Part shown: positions 35,241 to 44,296 of the stretch, one piece after another
Numbering within the stretch: the stretch's first letter is position 1
Layout of the letters: each line of letters begins with the position of its first letter
Made by a program: the position numbers and the translations under genes
NCBI RefSeq assembly: GCF_002929805.1
Contig: NZ_PJJM01000100.1
Coordinates: 51,680 to 115,679 of the forward strand
Reading direction: 5' to 3'
DNA length: 64,000 nt
Origin: Cryobacterium sp. Y50
Lineage (GTDB): Bacteria; Actinomycetota; Actinomycetes; Actinomycetales; Microbacteriaceae
The notes under the pieces: model-generated
Databases searched by the model: none
What the model saw: only the letters and a program-made list of their open reading frames with translations
Told to the model about the DNA's origin: nothing

Positions 35241-36259
35241 TGACTACCGAAGTAGCAACAACCCGCACGATCACGTATCGCCAGGCACTCAATGAGACCC
35301 TGCGCGCCGAGCTCGAGCGCGACGAGAAGGTCTTTCTGATCGGCGAAGAGATCGGAGTGTTCGAGGGGTCATACAAGATCACCGCCGGACTACTCGAAGA
35401 CTTCGGCCCAGAGCGGGTGCTCGACGCCCCAATCGCCGAGGAAGGTTTCGTGGGCGCAGCCCTCGGCGCCGCGATGCTCGGCATGCGGCCCGTGGTCGAG
35501 ATCATGACGATCAACTTCAGCCTTATCGCGATCGACCAGATCGTGAACCACGCCGCCAAAATGCGGTCGATGTTCGCCGGTCAGGTCTCCATTCCGCTGG
35601 TCATTCGCATGCCCGGCGGCGGTGGCCAGCAGCTCGCCGCGACCCACTCGCAGAACCTCGAGGTGTGGTATGCGCACATTCCCGGGCTCAAGGTTGTCGC
35701 CCCGTCGACCCCGGCCGACGCGAAAGCGCTGCTGACCGCGGCGATTCGCGACGACGACCCGGTGATCTTTCTTGAGAACCTCTCGCTGTACAGCGCCAAG
35801 GGCGAGGTTCCCGACGGCGAACAGGTCGCCGAAATCGGCAAGGCCGCGGTTGTCAAGACCGGCACCGACCTCACCATCGTCAGCTATTCGCGCGGTACCA
35901 CGACCGCCCTCGAGGTAGCCCATCAGCTCGAAGCCGAGGGTCTGTCAATCGAGGTCGTCGACTTGCGCAGCCTGCGTCCGCTCGACCGCGACACCATCTG
36001 CGCCTCGGTGAAGAAGACCGGCCACGCCGTTGTCTTCGAAGACGACTGGCTCAGCTACGGTATCGGCGCCGAGATTTCGGCGACCATCGGCGAGGGCGTG
36101 TTCGACTTTCTTGACGCCCCCGTGCGCCGCGTCGCCGCCGCCGAGGTGCCGCTGCCCTACGCCAAGGCCCTCGAGAAGGCTGCGCTGCCCAATGCCGCCG
36201 ACCTCGCCAAGGTCGTGCGCGAAGTACTCAACATCTCAACTACCGCGAACGACAAGTAG
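35240..36259 (+). CDS. pdhB: 2-oxo acid dehydrogenase E1 beta subunit
   Basis: Partner of E1 alpha, 339 aa. Motifs: LIGEEIGVFEGSYKIT, VLDAPIAEEGFVGAALGAAM, MTINFSLIAIDQIVNHAAK, RMPGGGGQQLAATHSQNLE, and IPGLKVVAPSTPADAKALL. C-terminal transketolase domain: VVDLRSLRPLDRDTI, and VFEDDWLSYGIGAEI. ATG 35240 overlaps the pdhA stop; a GTG at 35237 is the alternative. Confidence 0.92.
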   Translation: MTTEVATTRTITYRQALNETLRAELERDEKVFLIGEEIGVFEGSYKITAGLLEDFGPERVLDAPIAEEGFVGAALGAAMLGMRPVVEIMTINFSLIAIDQIVNHAAKMRSMFAGQVSIPLVIRMPGGGGQQLAATHSQNLEVWYAHIPGLKVVAPSTPADAKALLTAAIRDDDPVIFLENLSLYSAKGEVPDGEQVAEIGKAAVVKTGTDLTIVSYSRGTTTALEVAHQLEAEGLSIEVVDLRSLRPLDRDTICASVKKTGHAVVFEDDWLSYGIGAEISATIGEGVFDFLDAPVRRVAAAEVPLPYAKALEKAALPNAADLAKVVREVLNISTTANDK

Positions 36260-36268
36260 GAGCCGGCC

Positions 36269-37576
36269 ATGCCCGACGTCATCATGCCCCGCCTCTCCGA
36301 CACCATGGAGGAGGGCGAACTCAGCCGCTGGATGAAGCAGGTCGGCGACGAGATCCACAAGGGCGATGTGCTCGCCGAGATCGAAACCGACAAGGCCACG
36401 ATGGACCTCGAGGCCTTCGACAACGGCGTTCTCGAACAGCTGCTCGTCGTCGCCGGCGCGCTCGTACCGATCGGCGCGCCGGTCGCCCGCATCGGCGACG
36501 GCAGCAACATCGTCAAGGAGGACGCGCCCGCCACTCCTGCCGCCACTCCCAAAGCGGATGCCGCAGCTCCGGCAGCAGCACCCGCCGCGTCAGCTCCGAC
36601 CGCCGTCACGGTGGCCCCGGCTGCGGCGCCTGCCGCATCAGCTCCAACCGCCGCCGCGGTCGCTCCGGCCGCTCCGGCCGCAGCGTCGACGCCGAGCGGC
36701 GAGCTCCGCACCTCGCCGCTGGCCCGCAAGATCGGCCGCGAGCACGGAATCGACCTGCACACGATCGCGGGCACCGGGCCGCAGGGCCGCATCACCCGCA
36801 CCGACGTTGACACGGCGATCCTGGCTCAGGAATCCGCAGCATCCGCTTCGGTGCCGGTAGCAGCTCAGGCAGCCCCGGCCGCCGTTTCGACCGACTCGGT
36901 CTCCGTGCCGGTCAGTCGCATTCGGGCTGTCACAGCCCGCCGACTCACCGAGAGCCAGGCTGTGCCGCACTTCTTCCTCACCAGCGTCGTCAACGTCGAG
37001 CAACTCGTCTCGTTCCGTGCCAGCGTCAACGCTTCGCTCGAAACGGTCGGCAGCAAGGTCAGCCTGAACGACCTGTTCGTGCGCGCCTGCGCTGTCGTGC
37101 TGCGCGCCCACCCCGAGGTAAATGCTTCCTGGGGTGATGGCGTCATTCTGCGCCACAACCGAGTCAACGTCGGCGTGGCCGTCGCCACCGACGATGGACT
37201 GCTCGTTCCGGTGGTGGCCGACGCCGATCAGAAGTCGCTCGCCGCCATCGCCACCGAGACGCGCACCCTGGCCGGACTCGCCCGTACGGGCAGTCTGTCC
37301 CTGGCGCAGATGTCTGGTGGAACGTTCACCATCAGCAACCTCGGCATGTTCGGCATCGACTCGTTCACCGCCGTGCTCAACCCGCCGGAGGCCGGAATTC
37401 TGGCGATCGGCGCGGCCACCGAGGTTCCCCAGGTGCGCGACGGCGAGCTCGTGAGCGTGCCCATGGTCAAGATCACCCTGACCGTCGACCACCGAGTGCT
37501 CGACGGGGCAGTCGCGGCCGCGTTCCTGCACGACCTGACCCAGCTGCTCGAGGAGCCGCTGCGCATCGTTCTCTAA
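36269..37576 (+). CDS. pdhC: Dihydrolipoamide acyltransferase E2
   Basis: Core of the complex, moving the acyl group to CoA. 435 aa. One lipoyl domain (residues 1-80) has the lipoylation site ETDKATMDLEAF. Then comes a mobile Ala/Pro linker with two similar AAPAASAPTA repeats, a peripheral-subunit-binding domain (TSPLARKIGREHGIDL) and the catalytic domain with DHRVLDGAVAAAFL at the end, His and Asp intact. ATG 36269 follows AGTAGGAG. No E3 (lpd) gene is in the window, so E3 must be shared from elsewhere. Its stop overlaps a convergent small gene. Confidence 0.94.
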   Translation: MPDVIMPRLSDTMEEGELSRWMKQVGDEIHKGDVLAEIETDKATMDLEAFDNGVLEQLLVVAGALVPIGAPVARIGDGSNIVKEDAPATPAATPKADAAAPAAAPAASAPTAVTVAPAAAPAASAPTAAAVAPAAPAAASTPSGELRTSPLARKIGREHGIDLHTIAGTGPQGRITRTDVDTAILAQESAASASVPVAAQAAPAAVSTDSVSVPVSRIRAVTARRLTESQAVPHFFLTSVVNVEQLVSFRASVNASLETVGSKVSLNDLFVRACAVVLRAHPEVNASWGDGVILRHNRVNVGVAVATDDGLLVPVVADADQKSLAAIATETRTLAGLARTGSLSLAQMSGGTFTISNLGMFGIDSFTAVLNPPEAGILAIGAATEVPQVRDGELVSVPMVKITLTVDHRVLDGAVAAAFLHDLTQLLEEPLRIVL

Positions 37577-37809
37577 CCCGGGATCCCCCGCCGCCGGCGC
37601 GGCTCGGGCGCCGGCGGCACCTCTTTCGCGGCCACGACGTCGACCATCGCGAGAGTCACCAGTCCGCGCTTGGTTTGCACCGAAACAAATGCCGCGCTGC
37701 GGCTGCGCAAAAAACCGAGCGCGTCCGTATAGCCACCGGGGATTCGCGTGCGCACGACAACCCGGGTGCCGAGCGGGGCATCCGCTAGAAAAGTGAAGGG
37801 ACCGCTCAT
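37573..37809 (-). CDS. Small SH3-like protein resembling an acetyltransferase N-terminal domain
   Basis: 78 aa: LGTRVVVRTRIPGGYTDALG, then SVQTKRGLVTLAMVDVVAAK and a Pro/Arg tail. This is the beta-barrel (SH3-like) domain found at the N-terminus of some actinobacterial GNAT acetyltransferases, here with no catalytic domain attached. Its start overlaps the ktrA stop (ATGA) and its stop overlaps the convergent E2 gene by 4 bp. Role unknown. Confidence 0.65.
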   Translation of the reverse strand: MSGPFTFLADAPLGTRVVVRTRIPGGYTDALGFLRSRSAAFVSVQTKRGLVTLAMVDVVAAKEVPPAPEPRRRRGIPG

Positions 37810-38531
37810 CGCATCAGGCTGTACTTTTCGACGCGCGCCGACTCCCCGGCGACAAGGATGATGTCGCCATCTTCGATCACCGTGTCGAGCGAGGTGGAGC
37901 TCCAGCCCACGCCGGGCCGGTGAAACGCCGTCACGGTCACGCCGTAGCGGGCACGCACCTTGGCTTCGCCGAGCGGAACGCCGATCAGTGCGCCCGGCGG
38001 CGCCGTCTTTACGAGCGCGAAGTTCTCGCCGATCTCGATGTAGTCCTGCATGGCACCGCGTACGAGGTGCGCGACCCGTTTACCCATGTCCTTCTCAGGG
38101 TAGATGACGTGGTTGACGCCGAGTTGGGTGAGAATCTCACCGTGCGGGTCACTGACGGCCTTGGCCCAGATGTTCGGAATACCGAGCTTGAGCAGCAGCG
38201 ACGCGGTCAGGATGTTCGCCTGAATATCACCGCCGATAGCCACCACCACGCTTGAGAACTCGGGCACCGAGAGCTCGCGCAGCGTCGCTTCCTTGGTCGA
38301 GTCGGCGCGCACGACGTGCGTGAGTAGTCCGTTGTGGGCCTGCACGATCTCTTCGTCACCGTCGATGCCGAGTACCTCGGTGCCGCTCTTCATGAGTTCG
38401 AGGGCCAAGGAGCTGCCGAACCGGCCGAGGCCGATGACGACGACCGATTCGGCTTCGGCCAGGCGAGCCGGGTCACGATGCCCGAACAGCGAATATTTAG
38501 CCAATGATCGGCCTTTCCTTGGGGAGTTCAT
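37806..38531 (-). CDS. ktrA: Potassium uptake regulatory subunit (KtrA/TrkA type)
   Basis: Cytosolic gating ring of a K+ transporter. 241 aa. RCK N-domain has VVVIGLGRFGSSLALEL and GIDGDEEIV, with adenine nucleotide binding; the C-terminal RCK_C domain begins about residue 160. Start ATG 38531 overlaps the end of ktrB by 35 bp; a TTG at 38506 giving LAKYSLFG is a plausible alternative. Co-expressed with ktrB upstream. Confidence 0.93.
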   Translation of the reverse strand: MNSPRKGRSLAKYSLFGHRDPARLAEAESVVVIGLGRFGSSLALELMKSGTEVLGIDGDEEIVQAHNGLLTHVVRADSTKEATLRELSVPEFSSVVVAIGGDIQANILTASLLLKLGIPNIWAKAVSDPHGEILTQLGVNHVIYPEKDMGKRVAHLVRGAMQDYIEIGENFALVKTAPPGALIGVPLGEAKVRARYGVTVTAFHRPGVGWSSTSLDTVIEDGDIILVAGESARVEKYSLMR

Positions 38532-39894
38532 AGGTGGTGTGCCGTTCGCGCAGGGCGATAGCAGAGCCGATGGTGATCGGACCGAGGCGGCCGATAAACA
38601 TGAGCAAGATGAGAATGATCTGGCCGCCCCAGGGCAGCCCCGCAGTGATTCCGGTCGACAGCCCCACGGTTGCGAAGGCGCTGATCGCCTCGAATAGCAG
38701 GGCGTCCATCGAGATTTCCGTCATGAGCATGAGGGCCGCCGTTGCGGCGATGATCACGGCCACCGCGAGCAGGGCAATCGTGATCGCCTCCCGGTGCACC
38801 GCCCGGGAGAGGCGCTTGCCAAAAACGTTGACGGCAACCGCACCGCGCAGCTCGGTCCAGAGGATGAAGAACAAGACGGCGAAGGTCGTGATCTTGATGC
38901 CACCAGCGGTTCCGGCCGGGCCGCCACCGATCAGCATGAGTACATCCATTCCGAGCAGGCTCGCCGAGTCCATTTGGCCGATATCGATGCTGTTGAAACC
39001 CGCGGTGCGGGTCTGCACCGACTGAAAGAAACCGGTCAGCAACTTTCCGGGCCAGTCCAGCGGCCCGAGCGTATTCGGATTCGACCATTCAACCGCGGTG
39101 ATATATGCCGTTCCGAGAATGAGTAGTGCGATCGTGCCGGCCACGACGATGCGGGTATTCATGGTCCAGGTGCGAATCGACCAGCCGCGCCTTGGATTCC
39201 GCACCTGCGCTCGCAGCTGCCGTCGCAACTGCACGATCACCGGAAAGCCCAACCCGCCGAGGATCACGGCGGCACTGATCGGAAGGCAGATCCAGGCATC
39301 CGTTGCGAAACTCATCAAGTTGTCGCTGAACAGGGCGAAACCGGCGTTATTGAAGCTTGACACGGAGTGGAACACGCCGAGCCAGATAGCCCGGCCAACC
39401 GGCTCGCCGTAGCCGATCATGAACCGTAAGGCCAGCATGACAGCGATGGTCACCTCGATGGCGAGGGAGATGCGCACGACACCGAGCACGAGTCCCTTGA
39501 CGTCTTCGAGGCCGACACTCTTGGTCTCGGCGACGGCCGTGACGCGCGAGCGCAGCGAGAGTTTGCGGGCGATCGCCAAACCGACCACCGAGGCGAACGA
39601 CATGATGCCGAAGCCGCCGATCTGGATCAGCACCAGAATCACGATCTGGCCGAACGGCGTCCAGTAAACCGCCGTGTCGACGACGGTCAGCCCGGTGACG
39701 CAGACGGCGCTCGTGGCGGTGAACAGCGCTTCCAAGAAGGACGCCCCGCCGGGGCCGACGCGGGAGTTCGGCAGCATGAGCAGGGCGGTACCGACGAGGA
39801 TGGTCAGGGCGAAGCCGGAGACCACGACTTGCGCTGGATGCAGGCGGTAGCGCTTCGTTGTGTTGCCGCGTTCGCGGACTGCCCGTGAGTGCAC
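38497..39894 (-). CDS. ktrB: Potassium uptake membrane subunit (KtrB/TrkH type)
   Basis: K+ channel-like transporter, 465 aa, with four M1-P-M2 repeats and four filter loops: TSAVCVTGLTVVDT, SSFNNAGFALF, TRTAGFNSIDI and FATVGLSTGIT, each with the conserved Gly. About eight membrane helices plus pore helices. It begins the two-gene operon with ktrA. The ATG at 39894 gives a short basic N-terminus (MHSRAVRERGNTTKRYR). Confidence 0.95.
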   Translation of the reverse strand: MHSRAVRERGNTTKRYRLHPAQVVVSGFALTILVGTALLMLPNSRVGPGGASFLEALFTATSAVCVTGLTVVDTAVYWTPFGQIVILVLIQIGGFGIMSFASVVGLAIARKLSLRSRVTAVAETKSVGLEDVKGLVLGVVRISLAIEVTIAVMLALRFMIGYGEPVGRAIWLGVFHSVSSFNNAGFALFSDNLMSFATDAWICLPISAAVILGGLGFPVIVQLRRQLRAQVRNPRRGWSIRTWTMNTRIVVAGTIALLILGTAYITAVEWSNPNTLGPLDWPGKLLTGFFQSVQTRTAGFNSIDIGQMDSASLLGMDVLMLIGGGPAGTAGGIKITTFAVLFFILWTELRGAVAVNVFGKRLSRAVHREAITIALLAVAVIIAATAALMLMTEISMDALLFEAISAFATVGLSTGITAGLPWGGQIILILLMFIGRLGPITIGSAIALRERHTTYELPKERPIIG

Positions 39895-40010
39895 GGTCCA
39901 ACTCTACGCTGGGAGCGCCCGCTGGCCCGGACGGGCAGGAATGTGGGGTACACCCGGCTCCTCGTTCCTGAGCGTGGGCGGACACAAACTCCCCGAGCCC
40001 GCCTTATGAA

Positions 40011-40054
40011 CCTGGGCCCAGTTTATTGACTTGGCCCACGTTCCGGGCCCCATG
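40011..40054. repeat. GGGCCC repeat family, copy 2
   Basis: In inverse orientation it reads GGAACGTGGGCCAAG then TAAACTGGGCCCAGG, including the palindrome CTGGGCCCAG. It shares the AAACTGGGCCCA core with the copies at 14.33 kb and 42.92 kb. It lies between ktrB and a divergent membrane-protein gene. The rest of this 286-bp gap (39895-40180) shows no gene. Confidence 0.65.
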
Positions 40055-40180
40055 CAAGCACGTGCTGGCCGGGTTTGTTCGGCAGTCATTTATAGTCGGT
40101 TCGACGAGCTTCGTCTAGCCCCTTTTTTCGGTACGCGGCGACCACAACAGGTACGCAATACTCGACATTGGGGGAAAATA

Positions 40181-40741
40181 ATGATAAAGCGCGAAGGACT
40201 AGAACCGGTACGAATACGCGTGCTGCGGCCACAGGAACGGATCCTGTCGCACGCGATGATCGCGGCGCTCGCCCTGTTCATCCCGCTCTTTCTCGTGTTC
40301 TACTGGTTGTCTATTCCACGCCAGACCTGGCCGTTTGTGCTCGAAATTCAGTGTGGGGTTACCGCCCTCGGCGTGATCTTCGCGCTCGGAGTCAGCAAAA
40401 TGACGCTGCGCGTCGCCCCCGATCGTCTGTCGGTACGGAGTCTGCTCGGCCGCAAAACGCGCGTCGCCACCGCCGATATCGACAGTCTCGTGCTGGTCGA
40501 GCTCTATCAGAGCGAATCTATCGATTGTCTGCCGTACCTGTACCTGCTTGATTCCGGCGGCGATGTGCTCGTGCGGTTGAACGGACACGTCTGGTCGCGG
40601 CAATCGCTTGAAACCGTGATCGACGAGCTCGGCGTTACCGTGCTGCGCCCACCCGATCCGTTCACGGCGGCCGAACTCGGCCGCCTGCGGCCCCAGCTGG
40701 TTGGCCGCTTGACGCGACACACCGCAAAACTGATCGGTTAG
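40181..40741 (+). CDS. Membrane protein with PH-like domain
   Basis: 186 aa from ATG 40181, with GGGGGAAAA upstream. Two hydrophobic segments (about 35-55 and 65-80: IAALALFIPLFLVFYWL, and VTALGVIFALGV) are followed by a beta-rich domain (MTLRVAPDRLSVRSLLGR and VATADIDSLVLVEL) like bacterial PH domain proteins. Function unknown. Its stop codon overlaps the convergent stop of the oxidase gene. Confidence 0.65.
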   Translation: MIKREGLEPVRIRVLRPQERILSHAMIAALALFIPLFLVFYWLSIPRQTWPFVLEIQCGVTALGVIFALGVSKMTLRVAPDRLSVRSLLGRKTRVATADIDSLVLVELYQSESIDCLPYLYLLDSGGDVLVRLNGHVWSRQSLETVIDELGVTVLRPPDPFTAAELGRLRPQLVGRLTRHTAKLIG

Positions 40742-42129
40742 TGCCCGCGTCCCGACACCACATCGGCCACCCGCGCGAGCGGAGACGTCGTGTGGCGACC
40801 GGTCAACTCAGTGCGGTCGGCGAACGAATAAGCGCGATACAGCGCCGTGACCGCGAGCCAGCGGAGCGGTTCCGGCTCCCACGGGCGTACCCGATGGTTC
40901 ACCCAAGGCAGTTCGGTGAGCGCACTATCGCGGCCGAGAATCAGGTCAGTCAGGGTGCGTCCGGCCAGGTTCGTGGTCGCCACCCCGGTGCCCACATAGC
41001 CGCCGGCCCAGGCCAGTCCGGTCTGCGGGTCAAGACCGACGGTCGCGGCCCAATCCCTGGGCACACCGAGCACGCCCGACCACGCATGATCGATATTGGC
41101 GTCCTTAGTCGCAGGAAAGAAGCGCACCAAAATCTCGCGCAGGGCGTCGATGGTGGTTTGCGGGGTCTCGCCGTCGGCATCCGTTTTCGAACCGAATCGG
41201 TAGGGAACCCCGCGCCCGCCGATAGCGATGCGGTCGTCGCACGTGCGCTGCGCGTACATATAGGCGTGCGCCATGTCCCCCAACGTTTCCCGACCCGACC
41301 AGCCAATCTTTTCCCAAATGGATGCATCGAGCGGCTCGGTCGCGATCAGCGACGAATTCATGGGAAGCCAGGTACGGTGCAACCCCTTGAGCGCGGCCGT
41401 GAACCCCTCGGTCGCGCGCACGACGAACGCGGCGTCGACGGTACCGTATTCGGTCACTGCCCGGTTGGCCGCGATCTCGCTCACCGGGGTGTTTTCGTAG
41501 AGCTCAACGCCGAGCGCTTCGATCGCGCGGGCCAGCCCGGCCACGAGCGCCGCCGGATTAATGCGCGCGCAGTGCGGATGCCACATGCCCCCGGTGGTTC
41601 CCGTCACGTTGATGCGGTTTTGCGCTTGGGCCCGCGAGAGCAACTCGACGTCGGTGTGCTCCCAGGACTGCTCGGCCCGCGCGGCATTTTCGAGTCGCCG
41701 CTGCTGCGGGGCATCGTAGGCGATGGTGAATTCGCCGCCCTTGACAATGCCGGCATCGATGCCCTCCGCTGCGGCCACCCGGATAACCTCGTCGACCGTG
41801 TTGTTCATCGCGGCTTGAAAGTTTTCGACCGCCGGTCGGCCGTGTTTTTTCAGATACTGGTCACGACCGCCGGTGATCGAGTTCGTGAGCCAGCCGCCGT
41901 TACGTCCGGAGGCGCCGAACCCGGCGAAGCGGGCTTCGAGCACCACGATACGCAGCTGCGGCGCCGCCTTCTTGAGGTAGTACGCGGTCCACAGGCCGGT
42001 ATAGCCGGCGCCGACAATGACGACGTCGGCCCGGGTCGACCCGGGCAGGGCTGGCCGAGGTACTGGCTGCCCGAGCTGGTTCCACCAGAAGGAGACGTCG
42101 CCATTGCGCCGGGGGGTCACTCGAGTCAC
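40738..42129 (-). CDS. FAD-dependent amine/amino-acid oxidase (DAO family)
   Basis: 463 aa. The dinucleotide fold opens VVIVGAGYTGLWTAYYL, and the FAD-binding RFAGFGASGRNGGW follows. Further motifs are GGMWHPHCARINPAALVAGL and AGGYVGTGVATTNLAGRTL. This resembles gamma-glutamylputrescine oxidase or glycine-oxidase-like enzymes; the substrate is not certain. GTG 42129 overlaps the PAP2 gene's stop by 4 bp. The frame continues upstream to 42963, but that portion is antisense-like to the PAP2 gene and is not part of the protein. Confidence 0.86.
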   Translation of the reverse strand: MTRVTPRRNGDVSFWWNQLGQPVPRPALPGSTRADVVIVGAGYTGLWTAYYLKKAAPQLRIVVLEARFAGFGASGRNGGWLTNSITGGRDQYLKKHGRPAVENFQAAMNNTVDEVIRVAAAEGIDAGIVKGGEFTIAYDAPQQRRLENAARAEQSWEHTDVELLSRAQAQNRINVTGTTGGMWHPHCARINPAALVAGLARAIEALGVELYENTPVSEIAANRAVTEYGTVDAAFVVRATEGFTAALKGLHRTWLPMNSSLIATEPLDASIWEKIGWSGRETLGDMAHAYMYAQRTCDDRIAIGGRGVPYRFGSKTDADGETPQTTIDALREILVRFFPATKDANIDHAWSGVLGVPRDWAATVGLDPQTGLAWAGGYVGTGVATTNLAGRTLTDLILGRDSALTELPWVNHRVRPWEPEPLRWLAVTALYRAYSFADRTELTGRHTTSPLARVADVVSGRGH

Positions 42130-42839
42130 GATTGGGCTGCCTTCTTTCGGTCTCGTTCGAGCCGCAGCCGGGCAGCGAGTGCACGTTCGCCATCGAGCTT
42201 TGCCGCCACCGGAGCCCAAAGCACAACCGCAACTCCGGCACCGATCAGCAGCCCGCCGATGGTATCGGTCAACCAGTGCACGCCGAGGTAGGTGCGGCTG
42301 AGCAGCATGACAATCGTGTACGCGGCACCGGCCAGGGCAATCCATAGACGCGGAAAAATGATGGCGAAGCACACCGCCATGGTGGCCGCATTGGCGACGT
42401 GGCCAGACGGAAACGAGCCAAAATCGGAGGTGACCAGCATGTCTTCCGGCCGGGCCCGACCAAAGACCTGCTTCAGGACTTGCACAGCGCCAGCACTGAC
42501 CACGGTAGCCGCGAGATAGTAGCCGGCCGCCCACGGACGTTTGATAAACACGATGACCAGGGTGATGACGATCGGCACGATCAGCACGCCAAACAGACCG
42601 CCACCGAAGGCGTTCATGAACAGCGACGGAATCTCCCAGATCGGAGAGCGGTGTTCGATCACCTCGCCCATCCACTCGGTGTCGACCTCGAGGACGAGTC
42701 CGTTGGCACGCACGACGACGACCAGACCAAGCAGGGCGGCCAGTGCGACGGCAGACATCCCGCTGATCACGGGCCAGCGGCGGGAGATGCGGCGCGCTGC
42801 GGGGTCGGCGGCGCGCTCCGGAGACTTCGGGTTCATCAT
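42126..42839 (-). CDS. PAP2-family membrane phosphatase
   Basis: 237 aa, about six membrane segments. The three-part PAP2 signature is complete: KQVFGRARP, FPSGH, and SRTYLGVHWLTD. Candidate substrates are lipid phosphates such as undecaprenyl diphosphate or phosphatidate. Positively charged C-terminal tail (LRLERDRKKAAQ). Coupled to the oxidase gene by overlap. Confidence 0.9.
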   Translation of the reverse strand: MMNPKSPERAADPAARRISRRWPVISGMSAVALAALLGLVVVVRANGLVLEVDTEWMGEVIEHRSPIWEIPSLFMNAFGGGLFGVLIVPIVITLVIVFIKRPWAAGYYLAATVVSAGAVQVLKQVFGRARPEDMLVTSDFGSFPSGHVANAATMAVCFAIIFPRLWIALAGAAYTIVMLLSRTYLGVHWLTDTIGGLLIGAGVAVVLWAPVAAKLDGERALAARLRLERDRKKAAQS

Positions 42840-42917
42840 CCCGCCATCGTAGAACAGCCGCTCCCGATTCGGCCATCGGCGGGCCGAACCCGCACCATCC
42901 GCTCCCCGGCGTTTGCA

Positions 42918-42964
42918 CCGGGCCTAGGTCCGAAAACTGGGCCCATCGTAGATCATGGGCCACG
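42918..42964. repeat. GGGCCC repeat family, copy 3
   Basis: GGTCCGAAAACTGGGCCCATCG then ATCATGGGCCACGACC. Same core and spacing plan as copy 1 at 14.33 kb (AAACTGGGCCCAT then ATCTGGCGTGGGCC). Between the PAP2 gene and the Bcr/CflA transporter stop. Confidence 0.65.
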
Positions 42965-42996
42965 ACCCTTAGGTGCGCCCAGAGCTGCGAGCGGGC

Positions 42997-44274
42997 TTAG
43001 CGCTCGAGCGCCGGCACGGTGCGCGGCCGCACGATCAGCCAGAGCGAGAGGAGCGACACCACCGCGGTGACTCCCATAACGGATGCCATCGGTATCGACG
43101 TTCCTACTCCCAGCAGTCCCACAACCGGCGAGATCAGGCCGGCCACACCGAAGTTCGCCGCGCCGAGCAAGGACGCCGCGGTTCCGGCCTCATGCCCGTG
43201 CGCGTTCAGGGCGATGACCTGAACGCTCGGCAGAGTGAAGCCGCAGGCGGCGATGAAGAACCACAGCGGAACCAGCGTGCCCCACAGCCCCATGCCGGCA
43301 AAGTCCAGGAGCACGATCGCCCCGGCAGTGAGCAGCAGCACGATCGTGGAGACCGACAGAATCCACTGCGGGCCGATGTTGAATCGGTGCATCAGCCGCG
43401 AGCTCAACTGCACACCGGTGACGACACCGAGCGAGTTCACGGCAAAGAGCAGGCCGTATTCCTGCGGACTGAACCCGTAGACATCCTGAAAGAGAAACGG
43501 CGAGGCCGAGAGGTAAGAGAACAGCCCGGTGAACGTCATCGCGCCGATGATCGCGACGCCGACAAAGGTGCGGTCGCTCAGCACAGCTTTGTAGCGCTGC
43601 GCCAGGGTGTTGTGCCCCTTCACGTGGAGCTCGCTCTCGGGCAGGGTCTCCACGATCCAGAACGCAACGGCCAGAATCACGATGACGCCGTAGGCGGCGA
43701 GCACCCAGAAGATGCCGCGCCAGTTCATCACGAGCAGAAGCTGCGAACCGATTACCGGCGCAAGTACCGGCGCAAGGCCGCTGACCAGGGCCAGCCGGGA
43801 GAGCATACGCACGAGCGGCTTGCCGCCGAACAGGTCGCGCACCATGGCCATCGCCACGACCGCACCGGCCGCAGCGCCAAAGCCCTGCAGCACGCGAAAC
43901 ACCGCGAGCACAATAATGTCGTTCGACATCGCGGCACCGACGCAAGCGAGAATGTGCAGGCCGGCCGCCAGCATGATCGGCAGCCGTCGGCCCACCTTGT
44001 CGCTCCACGGACCTACGACGAGCTGCCCGAACCCGAAACCGATCATGGTTCCGGTCAGGGTGAGCTGAATGACCGACGGCAAGACACCGAATTCGCTCTC
44101 GAGTGTCGGGAAGGCGGGCAGGTAGAGGTCGATCGTGAACGGGCCCAGGGCGGTGAGGGCTCCGAGAATGAGAATGTAGACGATGCGCTGTCGCCGGCTC
44201 AGCTTGTCCCCGGGATGCACGGCAGTCGAGGAGAGTTGCTCGGCACTGATGACGGGGATGCTGGCGGTAATCAC
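42997..44274 (-). CDS. Bcr/CflA-family drug efflux transporter (MFS)
   Basis: 425 aa from GTG 44274 (ITASIPVISAEQLSS), preceded by AAGGAC. Twelve predicted helices. Family motifs: FTIDLYLPAFPTL in helix 1, GQLVVGPWSDKVGRRLP (MFS motif A), RVLQGFGAAAGAVVAMAMVRDL. Likely a proton-driven exporter of drugs, sulfonamides or metabolites. The gene comes 22 bp after the ROK regulator in the same direction, which probably controls it. Confidence 0.88.
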   Translation of the reverse strand: MITASIPVISAEQLSSTAVHPGDKLSRRQRIVYILILGALTALGPFTIDLYLPAFPTLESEFGVLPSVIQLTLTGTMIGFGFGQLVVGPWSDKVGRRLPIMLAAGLHILACVGAAMSNDIIVLAVFRVLQGFGAAAGAVVAMAMVRDLFGGKPLVRMLSRLALVSGLAPVLAPVIGSQLLLVMNWRGIFWVLAAYGVIVILAVAFWIVETLPESELHVKGHNTLAQRYKAVLSDRTFVGVAIIGAMTFTGLFSYLSASPFLFQDVYGFSPQEYGLLFAVNSLGVVTGVQLSSRLMHRFNIGPQWILSVSTIVLLLTAGAIVLLDFAGMGLWGTLVPLWFFIAACGFTLPSVQVIALNAHGHEAGTAASLLGAANFGVAGLISPVVGLLGVGTSIPMASVMGVTAVVSLLSLWLIVRPRTVPALER

Positions 44275-44296
44275 GTAGCGGATGTCCTTGGTTGGT

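Noticed and set aside
42130..42963. N-terminal extension of the DAO-family oxidase frame to 741 aa
   Set aside because: The added ~280 residues lie over the PAP2 phosphatase gene and its upstream repeat and have no family similarity. The FAD motif begins about 35 residues after the GTG at 42129.
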